Below, piece after piece: positions 14,997 to 23,724 of a stretch of 37,957 nucleotides of DNA. The translations under genes and the position numbers were made by a program. Source of the stretch: Spirochaetales bacterium (GTDB lineage: Bacteria > Spirochaetota > Spirochaetia > Treponematales > Treponemataceae); contig QKAR01000078.1 in the NCBI GenBank assembly GCA_003246335.1, positions 1 through 37,957 of the forward strand. The letters are read 5' to 3'. Numbering within the stretch: position 1 is the first letter of the stretch; every line of letters starts with the position of its first letter. The notes beneath the pieces were generated by a model. That model searched no databases. It had not been told where the DNA came from and worked only from the letters and a program-made list of their open reading frames with translations.

Positions 14997-17326
14997 CAGG
15001 CTTTTCCCGTCGCTCGCGCGGATAGAATCGCCATGAGCCGTTCGGCCGCCGTTTTTATTTCCGCGCCCGAAGCGCCGACCCCGATGCAGGAGGGACAGCC
15101 CGCGTCGCACTCGCACGCGCGCGTCCGCTCGGAGGCTGCCGCGAAAACGGGGCCGAGTTTCGTCGCGAGCGACTCGGAAAGACCGGTGCCGCCCGGCGCG
15201 CTATCGAACACGTATAGGACGGGAAGCCCGAAGTGCGGGTCGCGTACGCGCGCGGCGATTCCGATATCGCGGCGATCGCAGAGGAGGAAAAACGGCGCGA
15301 CGGAGCGAACGATGGAGCCGATGCCCGAAAGGACCTCTGCCTGCGCGGCCTCGTCAAGTTCGGCGTATCCTTGCGCGTCGGCGGCGTCCCCGAGCACGAG
15401 CATCATGCCGCGCGTCTCGCGCTCTTCCGCGTCGAGGGAGATCTCCCCAAAACCGATATTCTCTTGCGTGTGAAACTTTAGCTTTTTGAACTTCGCGACC
15501 TGCGTGCGGACCAATACGTCGCCGATCACGATTTTCGCGCCCTCGGGCGCGCCCGCGACTTCCTCGTCCTCGGAAAGGACTTTAATGTCCGTCTTTACTA
15601 CGGCGTCGGTAAAGTAATTGACGTCCGACTCCAAGACCTCAGCCCGGCGATTCGGTATGTCGAGCTTCGTCACGATGTACTGCCTTCCCAAATGGATGTA
15701 CACGGCGTTCGGGAACAGGAGCTCCCGGGCCGACGGGCGATCCATCTCGCCGATTACCTGGTCGCGCCCCTTCGTCGTATCGACGATCACCACGTTGTCG
15801 GCGACGGCTGACCGAAGGCTCACGCCCTCGCCGGGAAATGAGCGGTCCGACCAATGCCAGCGGCCGCCGACGTGGCGCACGATGCCGTCCTCCTCCAAAA
15901 AGGAAAGGATCTCGTCGGTTGCCTCGCGGGGAAAGGAACCGTAGTTCCCGTCCGCGAACGGAAGCTCGAACGCGGCGCATTTGACGTGATCGGTCAACAC
16001 GAAGGGGTTTTCCGGGTCGAGCTGCGCGGTTTCCTGGGGTCGGTCGAAAAAATAATCGGGGTGCGCGATGATGTATTGGTCGAGGGGCGAAGCCGAAGCG
16101 ATGAACACCGCGACTGATTCCGTTTGCCTTCGCCCCGCCCGCCCCGCCTGCTGCCAAAACGAGGAGAACGATCCGGGGAACCCCGCGACGACCGACGCGT
16201 CGAGACCGCCGATGTCGATGCCGAGCTCAAGCGCGTTCGTGGACACGACGCCGTGGATGGTACCCTCGCGAAGCCCGCGCTCTATCGCCCGGCGCTCGAG
16301 CGGAAGAAGGCCTCCCCGGTAGGGGACGACGGTAATGCCGTGATTGGCGGTAAAGACGTTCTTAAGCGAGTCGTTAATGTACGAAGCGATGACTTCCGTC
16401 CGCACCCGCGAGTGCGCGAACAGGATCGTTTTAACGTTTTTTCGGAGAAACGCGAGCGCCCACCGCTGGCTTTCGTTCATGACGCTCCGCCTCATTCCCT
16501 GCACGGCGTCGACGAGCGGGGGGTTATAAAGGACGACGGTCTTTTTCCCCGAAGGAGCCCCCGATTTATCGATGAGGGAAACAGGCGCGCCGATCAGCCG
16601 TTCCGCGAGTTCCCTCGGGTTTCCAATCGTCGCCGAGCACAGGATAAACGTCGGGTGAGCGCCGTAAAATTCTGCGACGCGCGTCAGCCTGCGGAGCAGG
16701 TTCGCCATGTGGCCGCCGAAAACGCCCCGGTACATGTGCATTTCGTCGATGACCACGAAACGCAGGTTCGAGAAAAAACGAATCCACTTCGGGTGATTGG
16801 GAAGGATTCCCGCGTGAAGCATATCGGGATTCGAGATAATGATGCGCCCTCGATCCCTTGCGTCGTTTCGCAAGGATTGCGGCGTGTCTCCGTCGTATAC
16901 GCACACGCGCAAGGGAATGCGTCCGCCGCATTCAGCGCCGTTTTCTTGCGCGCCGACCATTCCGTTGATCTCCGATTGCTGATCTTGACTGAGGGCCTTC
17001 GTCGGAAACAAGTAGAGGGCGCGCGCGTCGACGTCCTCAAGCAACGCCTGCATGACGGGTAAATTGTAGCAAAGGGTCTTACCGGAAGCCGTCGGCGTGA
17101 CTATGACGGCGTTAGCCCCAGAGCGCGCCAAGCGAAAGGACTCGGCCTGATGGGTGTAAAGCCGGTCCATGCCGCGCTCGCGCAAGGACGCGGCGATGCG
17201 GCTATCGAGGTCGTCCGGCAGCGGCGCGTAATCGCCATCGCGCGCGGGAAAAACGCGCACCGAGGAAACGTGGGGCGCGAAAGCGGGATCGGAAAGTATT
17301 CCTGATAGGACTTCGGTATCGCTCAT
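14996..17326 (-). CDS. DEAD/DEAH helicase of the YprA/MrfA family (DUF1998)
   Basis: A 776-residue superfamily 2 helicase. Walker A is VTPTASGKT, the DExH box reads DEMHMYRGVFGGHMANLLRR, motif III is SATIGNP, and motif VI is QQAGRAGRR. The C terminus carries the Cys cluster CECDAGCPSC of the DUF1998/MZB domain, a metal site in this family. MrfA is a 3'-5' DNA helicase acting with MrfB in mitomycin C repair; that role is by family. It is the first gene of the run mrfA-mrfB-hrpB. A TGCTATACT element ends 9 bp before the ATG and no ribosome site is visible. Confidence 0.9.
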   Translation of the reverse strand: MSDTEVLSGILSDPAFAPHVSSVRVFPARDGDYAPLPDDLDSRIAASLRERGMDRLYTHQAESFRLARSGANAVIVTPTASGKTLCYNLPVMQALLEDVDARALYLFPTKALSQDQQSEINGMVGAQENGAECGGRIPLRVCVYDGDTPQSLRNDARDRGRIIISNPDMLHAGILPNHPKWIRFFSNLRFVVIDEMHMYRGVFGGHMANLLRRLTRVAEFYGAHPTFILCSATIGNPRELAERLIGAPVSLIDKSGAPSGKKTVVLYNPPLVDAVQGMRRSVMNESQRWALAFLRKNVKTILFAHSRVRTEVIASYINDSLKNVFTANHGITVVPYRGGLLPLERRAIERGLREGTIHGVVSTNALELGIDIGGLDASVVAGFPGSFSSFWQQAGRAGRRQTESVAVFIASASPLDQYIIAHPDYFFDRPQETAQLDPENPFVLTDHVKCAAFELPFADGNYGSFPREATDEILSFLEEDGIVRHVGGRWHWSDRSFPGEGVSLRSAVADNVVIVDTTKGRDQVIGEMDRPSARELLFPNAVYIHLGRQYIVTKLDIPNRRAEVLESDVNYFTDAVVKTDIKVLSEDEEVAGAPEGAKIVIGDVLVRTQVAKFKKLKFHTQENIGFGEISLDAEERETRGMMLVLGDAADAQGYAELDEAAQAEVLSGIGSIVRSVAPFFLLCDRRDIGIAARVRDPHFGLPVLYVFDSAPGGTGLSESLATKLGPVFAAASERTRACECDAGCPSCIGVGASGAEIKTAAERLMAILSARATGKA

Positions 17327-17335
17327 GGGAAGTTG

Positions 17336-17344
17336 AGTATAGCA
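17336..17344 (-). promoter_or_regulatory. Extended -10 element for the MrfA-type helicase
   Basis: The minus strand reads TGCTATACT, followed by 9 bases and the ATG. Counting 7 bases from the hexamer puts the predicted transcript start about 2 nt before the start codon, so the mRNA would be nearly leaderless. No Shine-Dalgarno sequence is visible, which is consistent. Confidence 0.4.
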
Positions 17345-17403
17345 TTCCGGCGGTAAAAAGATAATCCCGAGTTTTTTTTGTGGAAGGAACCAGAGACCGG
17401 GAT

Positions 17404-17409
17404 TATAAT
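17404..17409 (+). promoter_or_regulatory. -10 box for glgC
   Basis: A perfect TATAAT lies 31 bp before the glgC GTG. A T8 tract (17372-17379) runs into a weak TTGTGG at 17378-17383, but that spacing (20 bp) is long, so the -35 is uncertain. The leader of about 25 nt contains AAAAGGAG. Confidence 0.5.
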
Positions 17410-17440
17410 TTCGGTATTGAGATCACAAAAGGAGACAAAT

Positions 17441-18712
17441 GTGTCTAAGGTCCTATCAATCATCCTTGGCGGCGGTAAAGGCACGCGGCTGTACCCACTC
17501 ACGAAAGAACGATCAAAGCCGGCGGTTCCGTTCGGCGGAAAGCACCGAATCGTCGACATCCCGATATCGAATTGCATCAATTCCGGGTTCAATCAAATTT
17601 ATATCCTGACCCAGTTCAACTCCGCGTCGCTTCACATGCACGTCGCGCGCGCATATAATTTTGACACTTTTTCCGGCGGATTCGTAGAGATTCTCGCCGC
17701 CGAGCAGACTTTCGAGCATTCCGGCTGGTACGAAGGAACGGCCGACGCCGTTCGCAAGAACTTCATGCACTTTAAGACCCAACGCCCCACCCATTACGTG
17801 ATCCTCTCCGGCGATCAGCTCTATCGCATGGACCTCGCGGCCTTTTTGCGCAAGCACGAGGAATCGGGCGCCGACATCACGATCGCCTGCACGGCGGTAA
17901 ACCGCTCCGACGCCTCCGGCTTCGGCATCCTGAAGACCGATAAATCGGGACGCATCACCGAGTTCATGGAAAAGCCCGGCCCCACGAAAGATATCGACGA
18001 ATGGATAATCCCGAACGAGGCGCGAACCCCCGCTGCGGTCAACGGACGAGACTATCTCGCGTCCATGGGCATCTACATCTTCAACGCGTCGGCGATGGAG
18101 GCCTCGCTCAACAACGACCTCACCGACTTTGGAAAGGAAGTCATCCCTCAGGCGATAAAAAAGTACAACGTCGAAGCCTACGTCTACGACGGGTATTGGG
18201 AAGACATCGGAACCATCCGGAGCTTCTACGACGCGACGCTCGACTTAACGAGCATTAAGCCGAAGTTTAATTTTTACGACGAGGACGCGCCGATCTACAC
18301 GCACAACCGCAACCTTCCGCCGTCGAAGATCAATCGGGCGGACCTCGATCAAGTCAACACCAGCGAGGGCTGCGTCATCACCGAGGCGACGATTAAGCGA
18401 TCGGTCATCGGCATCCGAACCATCATTGAAAAGGGCTCGACGCTCGAGGGCGTAATTTGCATGGGAGCCGACCTCTACGAAACCGAATGCCAACGGAAGG
18501 AAAACTCCGCGAACGGCGTTCCCAATATCGGCATCGGCGAAGGATGCCATATCCAGCGGGCCATCATCGATAAAAACGCGCGTATCGGCGATAACGTTTC
18601 CATCGGTTTTGGGGACGCGCCCCAAGACGGGGACTATGGATTCTATCACGTCGTGGACGGCATTTACGTCATCACGAAAAACGCGTGCGTGCCGAACGGA
18701 ACGAAAATCTGA
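17441..18712 (+). CDS. glgC: Glucose-1-phosphate adenylyltransferase
   Basis: A 423-residue ADP-glucose pyrophosphorylase, making ADP-glucose from ATP and glucose-1-phosphate, the first committed step of bacterial glycogen synthesis. LGGGKGTRLYPLTKERSKPA is the nucleotidyl-transfer loop. VPFGGKHRIVDIPISNCINSG, WYEGTADAVRKN and GDQLYRMD are family signatures. The C terminus from about residue 300 is a left-handed beta-helix with hexapeptide-type repeats. The GTG at 17441 is chosen because AAAAGGAGAC sits just upstream; the in-frame ATG at 17378 precedes the -10 box. This monocistronic plus-strand gene converges with avtA. Confidence 0.95.
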   Translation: MSKVLSIILGGGKGTRLYPLTKERSKPAVPFGGKHRIVDIPISNCINSGFNQIYILTQFNSASLHMHVARAYNFDTFSGGFVEILAAEQTFEHSGWYEGTADAVRKNFMHFKTQRPTHYVILSGDQLYRMDLAAFLRKHEESGADITIACTAVNRSDASGFGILKTDKSGRITEFMEKPGPTKDIDEWIIPNEARTPAAVNGRDYLASMGIYIFNASAMEASLNNDLTDFGKEVIPQAIKKYNVEAYVYDGYWEDIGTIRSFYDATLDLTSIKPKFNFYDEDAPIYTHNRNLPPSKINRADLDQVNTSEGCVITEATIKRSVIGIRTIIEKGSTLEGVICMGADLYETECQRKENSANGVPNIGIGEGCHIQRAIIDKNARIGDNVSIGFGDAPQDGDYGFYHVVDGIYVITKNACVPNGTKI

Positions 18713-18721
18713 CGAAAACCC

Positions 18722-18739
18722 GGCCGGTTAAATCCGGCC
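18722..18739. terminator. Bidirectional terminator between glgC and avtA
   Basis: GGCCGG-TTAAAT-CCGGCC is a perfect 6-bp GC stem with a 6-base loop. It is followed by TAGTTT on the plus strand and by GGGTTTTC on the minus strand, so it can serve both convergent genes. It touches the avtA stop codon. Confidence 0.65.
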
Positions 18740-20037
18740 TAGTTTCCGCAAGCGCCGCTCACCTCGGAGATTATGCGTAACCCCTCGCGAACTTCCTCGT
18801 CCGGTCGGCTATAGTTTAGCCGGACGCAGGACGCGCGATGGGGATGCCGCTTCCACGCGGTTTCCTCGTCGCTCCCCGACTCCCTGCCGAAAAAGAAATA
18901 CTCGCCCGGGACGACGACGACGCCGCGCGACTTCAGCCGCGCGTAAAGTTCTTTCGCCGAAACGCTCAAGCCCGGCAAGTAAAGCCAAAGGAAAATGGCG
19001 CCCTCGCTGCGGTGTACCCTAAAATCCCGATCTCCCCAAAATTCCGCGATGCACTCTTGGGCGAACCTCGATTTTCGCCGGTAATACGGCTGGACCGCCG
19101 CGTTCGCGACCGCGTCAAGCTTGCCCGAGCGAACGAGGCCCTCGGCCAAGGCCTGACCCACCGAGCCCGAGGTAAGCGCGACGATGGAGTTCATCGAGGC
19201 GAGGGCCGTTATTACTTTCGGGTCGGCGATCACGATGCCGGTTCGGATGGACGGAAGCCCGATTTTCGAGAGGCTCATCGAAAGGATGGTATTCTCGTCC
19301 CAGTACGGGTCAGCGGCGCCTTCCATCGCGTCGGGGAAAATGATGTTCGGGAACGGAAGTCCGTAGGCGTTATCGACCATGAGCGGAATTCCGCGCTTTT
19401 TCGCGAGTTCGGCGAGGGCGCGAATCTCGTCGCCGGTCAGCACGTTTCCCGTCGGGTTCGTCGGCCGCGAGACGCAGATCGCACCGACCTCGGGATGTCC
19501 GTCCAGGTAGGCGGAAACGAGCGGTATGTCGACATGATACTTAAACTCGTGCTCGCCGATGAGCTCGATGGAAGCAGGCAGGGTCACGAAGGTATCGGCT
19601 TCGATTCCCTGATCGGCGTAGCCGATGTATTCCGGCACGAGGGGAAAGAGAATCGTTCGGCGGTCGGGAAGCGCGCCGGAGAAAAGGTTAAAAAGGTAGA
19701 AAAAAGCCGATTGGCTGCCGTTCGTGACCGCGACGTTTTCCGAGGTTATGTTCCAGCCGTACTTCTCGCGAAAATACCCGGCCAAGGCATCCACGAAACT
19801 CGTTCGTCCTTGGGGCGCGTCGTATTTGCCGATGAGATCCTCGAATTCGCCGGGACGCGCCATGAGCGATTCCATTTCGGCTCGATACATGGCGTCTACC
19901 TCGGGAATGCGCGCGGGGTTTCCGCCGCCGAGCATGCGAGGAACGACGCCGGGAGGCAAGGGTTTCCCGAGGTCGTCCATTAAGTTTAAAATGCCCGATT
20001 CGCCGGTTAATTTCTTTCCGAAAGATGAGAATTGCAT
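18739..20037 (-). CDS. avtA: Valine-pyruvate aminotransferase
   Basis: A 432-residue class I/II PLP aminotransferase with clear AvtA character. The N terminus FSSFGKKLTGESGILNLMDD, MLGGGNPARIPE, KYDAPQGRTSF and NGSQSAFFYLFNLFSG follow the E. coli AvtA pattern as I recall it. VDNAYGLPFP supplies the PLP-pyridine Asp (222), and SMSLSKIGLPSIRTG has the Schiff-base Lys258. The enzyme interconverts valine plus pyruvate with 2-oxoisovalerate plus alanine. It starts 30 bp after the clpC stop, with an extended -10 almost abutting the ATG and no visible ribosome site. Confidence 0.93.
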   Translation of the reverse strand: MQFSSFGKKLTGESGILNLMDDLGKPLPPGVVPRMLGGGNPARIPEVDAMYRAEMESLMARPGEFEDLIGKYDAPQGRTSFVDALAGYFREKYGWNITSENVAVTNGSQSAFFYLFNLFSGALPDRRTILFPLVPEYIGYADQGIEADTFVTLPASIELIGEHEFKYHVDIPLVSAYLDGHPEVGAICVSRPTNPTGNVLTGDEIRALAELAKKRGIPLMVDNAYGLPFPNIIFPDAMEGAADPYWDENTILSMSLSKIGLPSIRTGIVIADPKVITALASMNSIVALTSGSVGQALAEGLVRSGKLDAVANAAVQPYYRRKSRFAQECIAEFWGDRDFRVHRSEGAIFLWLYLPGLSVSAKELYARLKSRGVVVVPGEYFFFGRESGSDEETAWKRHPHRASCVRLNYSRPDEEVREGLRIISEVSGACGN

Positions 20038-20043
20038 GATGGC

Positions 20044-20063
20044 CGCGATTATATCAAATCGCG
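20044..20063. terminator. Hairpin after clpC that contains the avtA -10
   Basis: CGCGATT-ATATCA-AATCGCG is a perfect 7-bp stem with a 6-base loop, starting 4 bp beyond the clpC stop. No T-tract follows on the minus strand, so termination would be imperfect. The loop and 3' arm include the avtA extended -10. Confidence 0.45.
20048..20056 (-). promoter_or_regulatory. Extended -10 promoter for avtA
   Basis: The minus strand reads TGATATAAT, a full-consensus extended -10, with its hexamer ending 10 bp before the avtA ATG. The predicted transcript would start only about 4 nt before the start codon. No ribosome site is visible, consistent with a nearly leaderless mRNA. Confidence 0.5.
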
Positions 20064-20067
20064 ACGA

Positions 20068-22626
20068 TCAATGCACGAGTCCCGTTTGGTTCCCGTCGGT
20101 TATGTGGAGCATTTCGCGGTTATCGAGCGACTCGATCGGCAGGCGATCGGTCGCGTCCGTCGAACCGGGCACGACGCGAATCGCCAGTTTTCCCTCGCGA
20201 GCGGACACCTTTACCGCGTCCCCCGTCGAAAGCTTCCCGGTTATTATCATCAGGGAAAGCGGATCTTCGATCTCCCGCTGAATGAGCCTGCGCATCGGGC
20301 GAGCGCCCAAAGCCGGCTCATACCCGCGCTCGATTAAGTAGTTTTTGGCGCTCGCGTGCAGTCCGATGGTGACCCGCCGGTCGGAAAGCCGATCGGATAG
20401 CTCCTTCAGCTGAATCTCGAGAATGGACGACACTTCCTTGCGGCTGAGCGCGTTGAACACGATGATATCGTCGACTCGATTGACGAATTCCGGGCTGAAA
20501 ATCCGCTTAAGCTCGCTAAGCGCGCTGGAGCGAATATCCTCGTAATCGAGCAGACCGTCCCCGCCCGAGCTAAAGCCCAAACGGTTCTCGCGGCTGATCT
20601 GCCGCGCGCCCGCGTTGCTCGTCATGATGATGACCGTGTTCCGGAAATTGACGGTATGGCCCAAATTGTCCTTGAGCTCCCCCTCCTCCAAAACCTGCAA
20701 AAGCAGGTTAAACACGTCGGGATGGGCTTTCTCGATCTCGTCGAGCAGGACGACCGCGTAGGGATTTCGCCGGATTTTCTCGGTTAGGACGCCGCCTTCC
20801 TCGAAGCCGACGTAGCCCGGAGGCGCGCCGACTAAGCGGGAGGCGTTATGCTTTTCCATGTAATCGCTCATATCGATGCGAACGATCGAGGATTCGGTGC
20901 CAAAGAGGAATTTCGCGAGGGTCTTCGCGAGCAGCGTTTTTCCGACGCCCGTGGGCCCAAGAAAAATAAACGAGCCGAGCGGTCGTCGCGTCGAGGACAC
21001 TCCCGCGCGGGAACGGCGAATCGCGCTGGAAACCGCGCCGATCGCGTCCTGTTGACCGATCACCGTCCGATGCAGCTCTTTTTCAAGATTGACAAGCCGA
21101 TCCATTTCCGAACGGCTGAGGGATTTCGTCGGGATTCCGGTCATAACCGAAATGACGGAGCAAACGTCGGCGGGAGTCACCGCGTTCGTCTCGCTCGAGT
21201 CGGGGTTTTGCCATTTATGCCGTATGTCGTCCACTTGGAGCCGGAGTTTTCGCACCTCGTCCCGAATGAGGGCCGCGCGCTCGTAATTTTGCGTCTGCAC
21301 GAGCTCTTTTTTTTCCTCTCCAAGGGAGGCGATGCGCTGCTCCAGAGAGTCGAGCTCGCCGGGCCGGACGTCGCCCTCTATTTTTTTCATCGCGCCCGCC
21401 TCGTCCAGGACGTCGATGGCCTTATCGGGGAAGAACCTATCGGTTAAATACCTGCCGGAAAGCTCGATGATGGTTTGCAGCGTTTCGCCCGAATACGTGA
21501 CGTTGTGATGGTCCTCATACCGCTTTTTTACGCCCTCGAGAATCTCGAGAGTATCGGCGGCGTCGGGCTCGCGCACGATCACGGTTTGGAAACGCCGCTC
21601 CAAGGCCGCGTCCTTCTCGAAATATTTGCGATATTCGGCGAGGGTCGTCGCGCCGATGCACTGGAGGTCTCCCCGGGCGAGCGCCGGCTTCAGCATATTC
21701 GAGGCGTCCATCGCGCCCTCCGCGCCGCCGGCCCCAATGATGGTATGGAGCTCGTCGATGAACAAAATGATGTTCTTCGCCTCGGAGATTTCCTTCATGA
21801 TGCGCTTCAGGCGTTCCTCGAATTCGCCGCGGTACTTCGTTCCCGCGATGACGGAAGCGAGGTCGAGCACGAGGAGGCGCTTCCCCACGAGATTCCGGGG
21901 CACGCGCTCGCCGACGATGCGCTCGGCGAGACCCTCGACGATGGCTGTTTTGCCGACGCCGGGCTCCCCGATTAGCACGGGATTATTTTTATTTCGGCGG
22001 GAAAGAATTTGGATGACGCGCCTGATTTCGTTTTCGCGACCGACCACGGGATCGAGACGTCCTTCCCTGCTCATCGCGGTTAGGTCGCGACTGAATTCCT
22101 GAAGCAAGCTCGCGCTCTGGCGGTTCGCCGCGGCGGCTTCGCCGGGAAGCGCGCGTTTTTGCCGGGTAACCATCGCCGAAGTATCGCGAAGCGCGGTCAA
22201 ATCCTGGATAACCCGACGAACTTCGTCGATCGATACGCTTTCTTTCTCGAAAAAAAGACTCGTGGCGCTTTGCGTCTCGCGAGCGCACGCGAGCAGGATG
22301 TGCTCGGTGCCGATATAGTCGTGGCGGAGCGTGCGGGCCTCGATCGAGGCCGCGTCGAGCATCGCGCGAAGCCGGCGGGACGGAGGTATATCGCCGAAAA
22401 CGATGGCTCCAGAAGGCTGCGGCAAGGACTGCTCAAGCTGTAACTGAAGCGATAAAATGTTTATTTTAAGCCCCTGCAGGGCGCGAAAACCGGTCCCATC
22501 CGCGAAACGAATCATGCTCAACATCACGTGTTCCGGCAATAACTGATCCGCGCCGGAGCGTTTCGCCTCTTCCTGGCTTTGAACCGTCAATAATTTTTGA
22601 GCCCGCTGTGATAGTCCCTTGAACAC
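20068..22626 (-). CDS. clpC: ClpC-type AAA+ unfoldase
   Basis: An 852-residue Hsp100 protein. Two Clp_N repeats (residues 1-145), D1 with GEPGVGKT, a middle region with a UVR-like helix pair ([20 protein letters not shown]), and D2 with GPTGVGKT are in ClpC order. LGF in [10 protein letters not shown] is the expected ClpP-docking tripeptide. The N-domain keeps the Glu in both EH motifs (PEHVML, GTEHILL), at the positions used for phosphoarginine binding in B. subtilis ClpC; these are also common in other Clp N-domains. The start is GTG with AGAGGAGA 9 bp upstream, inside the mcsB 3' end. It is the last gene of a run with mcsA and mcsB. No clpP is in the window. Confidence 0.93.
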   Translation of the reverse strand: MFKGLSQRAQKLLTVQSQEEAKRSGADQLLPEHVMLSMIRFADGTGFRALQGLKINILSLQLQLEQSLPQPSGAIVFGDIPPSRRLRAMLDAASIEARTLRHDYIGTEHILLACARETQSATSLFFEKESVSIDEVRRVIQDLTALRDTSAMVTRQKRALPGEAAAANRQSASLLQEFSRDLTAMSREGRLDPVVGRENEIRRVIQILSRRNKNNPVLIGEPGVGKTAIVEGLAERIVGERVPRNLVGKRLLVLDLASVIAGTKYRGEFEERLKRIMKEISEAKNIILFIDELHTIIGAGGAEGAMDASNMLKPALARGDLQCIGATTLAEYRKYFEKDAALERRFQTVIVREPDAADTLEILEGVKKRYEDHHNVTYSGETLQTIIELSGRYLTDRFFPDKAIDVLDEAGAMKKIEGDVRPGELDSLEQRIASLGEEKKELVQTQNYERAALIRDEVRKLRLQVDDIRHKWQNPDSSETNAVTPADVCSVISVMTGIPTKSLSRSEMDRLVNLEKELHRTVIGQQDAIGAVSSAIRRSRAGVSSTRRPLGSFIFLGPTGVGKTLLAKTLAKFLFGTESSIVRIDMSDYMEKHNASRLVGAPPGYVGFEEGGVLTEKIRRNPYAVVLLDEIEKAHPDVFNLLLQVLEEGELKDNLGHTVNFRNTVIIMTSNAGARQISRENRLGFSSGGDGLLDYEDIRSSALSELKRIFSPEFVNRVDDIIVFNALSRKEVSSILEIQLKELSDRLSDRRVTIGLHASAKNYLIERGYEPALGARPMRRLIQREIEDPLSLMIITGKLSTGDAVKVSAREGKLAIRVVPGSTDATDRLPIESLDNREMLHITDGNQTGLVH

Positions 22627-22632
22627 GGTGCG

Positions 22633-23724
22633 TTATCTCCTCTCGCGAATATCGGCGGCTTTCAGAACTTCCTGTATTACCATGGCCCTCAGGCGATCGG
22701 CCTTCGCGTCCTCGGTTCTGACGTCCTCTTCAATAGTAACATCTCCGCCGGAAATAACAAAGCCAATATGCGCGGATTGTATGCGATACAGCAGGGCGGT
22801 AAGGTCTTTGTGGCCGAAACCGGTAACGAGGCCCAGCGTCAGGCCGAGCTTAATGCGCTGAATGAGGTCAACGGCTTCCGGGAGGGGGATAAAACGGGCG
22901 TATTTAGCGGCGGCGATGGCGCGAAACACGGAATCCTCGACGGTAAGCGGCATCGTCGCGAAAACCTCTCGCCGGGCCTTACGCTCGAGCTCCGCCAAAC
23001 CGACCGCGGCCCGTTCCATCTGCGCCAATTGGGATTCCGCGTCGCCGGAGGCGGATGATCCGTTCGAAAGCTGGTACAGGCAACCGAGCGAGGTTCCCGC
23101 GTCGGAACCGTAATACCCGCGAATGATAAAGCCTTGCCCGAGGTATTCGCGAATCACCCGATCGAGCAGGCCGCCCATGCATAGGCTCGGCAGGCACGCC
23201 AATACCGATGCCTTGAGCCCGCTGCCCGCGTCCAAAAGGTTCGCCGTTAAGTAGCCAAAACCGGCCTGGGCGCTAAATTGCAGTCGGGATTCCATGGCGC
23301 GCTCGATCTCGGAGACCGTGCGCGCGCACGGGAAAAGCGCGAGTCCCGAGGAAAACGCCGCGAGACGGAGATGGTCGTCGACGTTAATCGTCGCGGAAAC
23401 GATGCCGTCGTTGCGTATCACGATTCCTCTCCACGGGTCGTTGCCGACGCCGGGCGAAATTACCCCGCGCTCTGAGAGGATTCGGCGCCCGAGGATATCG
23501 AGGTCCGCCATGCGCACGAGCTGAAAGCGCTCGGGATTCTCAAGCTGATTGAACGCGTCGAAAACGAGCGATAGGATGCTTTCCGCGTCGTCGGACTTAA
23601 TCGCCGCGGGGAACGGAAAACCGGCGAGATTTCGCGCGACGCGTACCCTCGACGAGAGGATTACGTCGTTATCGGGACCGTCCTCGGTGTACCAAGCGTT
23701 CGCGGTTGCCTCTCGACCGGTCAT
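22633..23724 (-). CDS. mcsB: McsB-like ATP:guanido phosphotransferase homologue with altered active site
   Basis: A 363-residue phosphagen-kinase-fold protein related to protein-arginine kinase McsB. ATP-site segments persist: SSRVRVARN (24-32), HLR (118-120) and IRGYYG (201-206). Catalytic segments differ from the family. NEEDH is NVDDH (114-118). The C-P-T/S-N motif is replaced by TANLLDAGSG (160-169), so the reactive Cys is Asn162. LRASV is LKASV, and the Glu-bearing loop after RGxYG reads SDAGTSLG. The C-terminal phosphoarginine-sensing RDxxRA is not recognisable. It may be an inactive or altered kinase. It overlaps mcsA (ATGA) and is followed by clpC, the arrangement of the Firmicute operon without ctsR. 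Confidence 0.85.
   Translation of the reverse strand: MTGREATANAWYTEDGPDNDVILSSRVRVARNLAGFPFPAAIKSDDAESILSLVFDAFNQLENPERFQLVRMADLDILGRRILSERGVISPGVGNDPWRGIVIRNDGIVSATINVDDHLRLAAFSSGLALFPCARTVSEIERAMESRLQFSAQAGFGYLTANLLDAGSGLKASVLACLPSLCMGGLLDRVIREYLGQGFIIRGYYGSDAGTSLGCLYQLSNGSSASGDAESQLAQMERAAVGLAELERKARREVFATMPLTVEDSVFRAIAAAKYARFIPLPEAVDLIQRIKLGLTLGLVTGFGHKDLTALLYRIQSAHIGFVISGGDVTIEEDVRTEDAKADRLRAMVIQEVLKAADIRERR

Noticed and set aside
16124-17062. Plus-strand open frame of 312 codons opposite the MrfA-type helicase
   Set aside because: It is a shadow frame with Arg/Asp/His-rich composition and no recognisable motif; the minus-strand helicase motifs are clear.
17327-17440. Riboswitch or structured leader upstream of glgC
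   Set aside because: The predicted leader is only about 25 nt after the TATAAT box and holds a ribosome site; there is no room for a known riboswitch.
18838-19983. Long plus-strand open frame (381 codons) opposite avtA
   Set aside because: It is the antisense shadow of a confidently identified avtA in GC-rich DNA; it shows no domain, signal or ribosome site.
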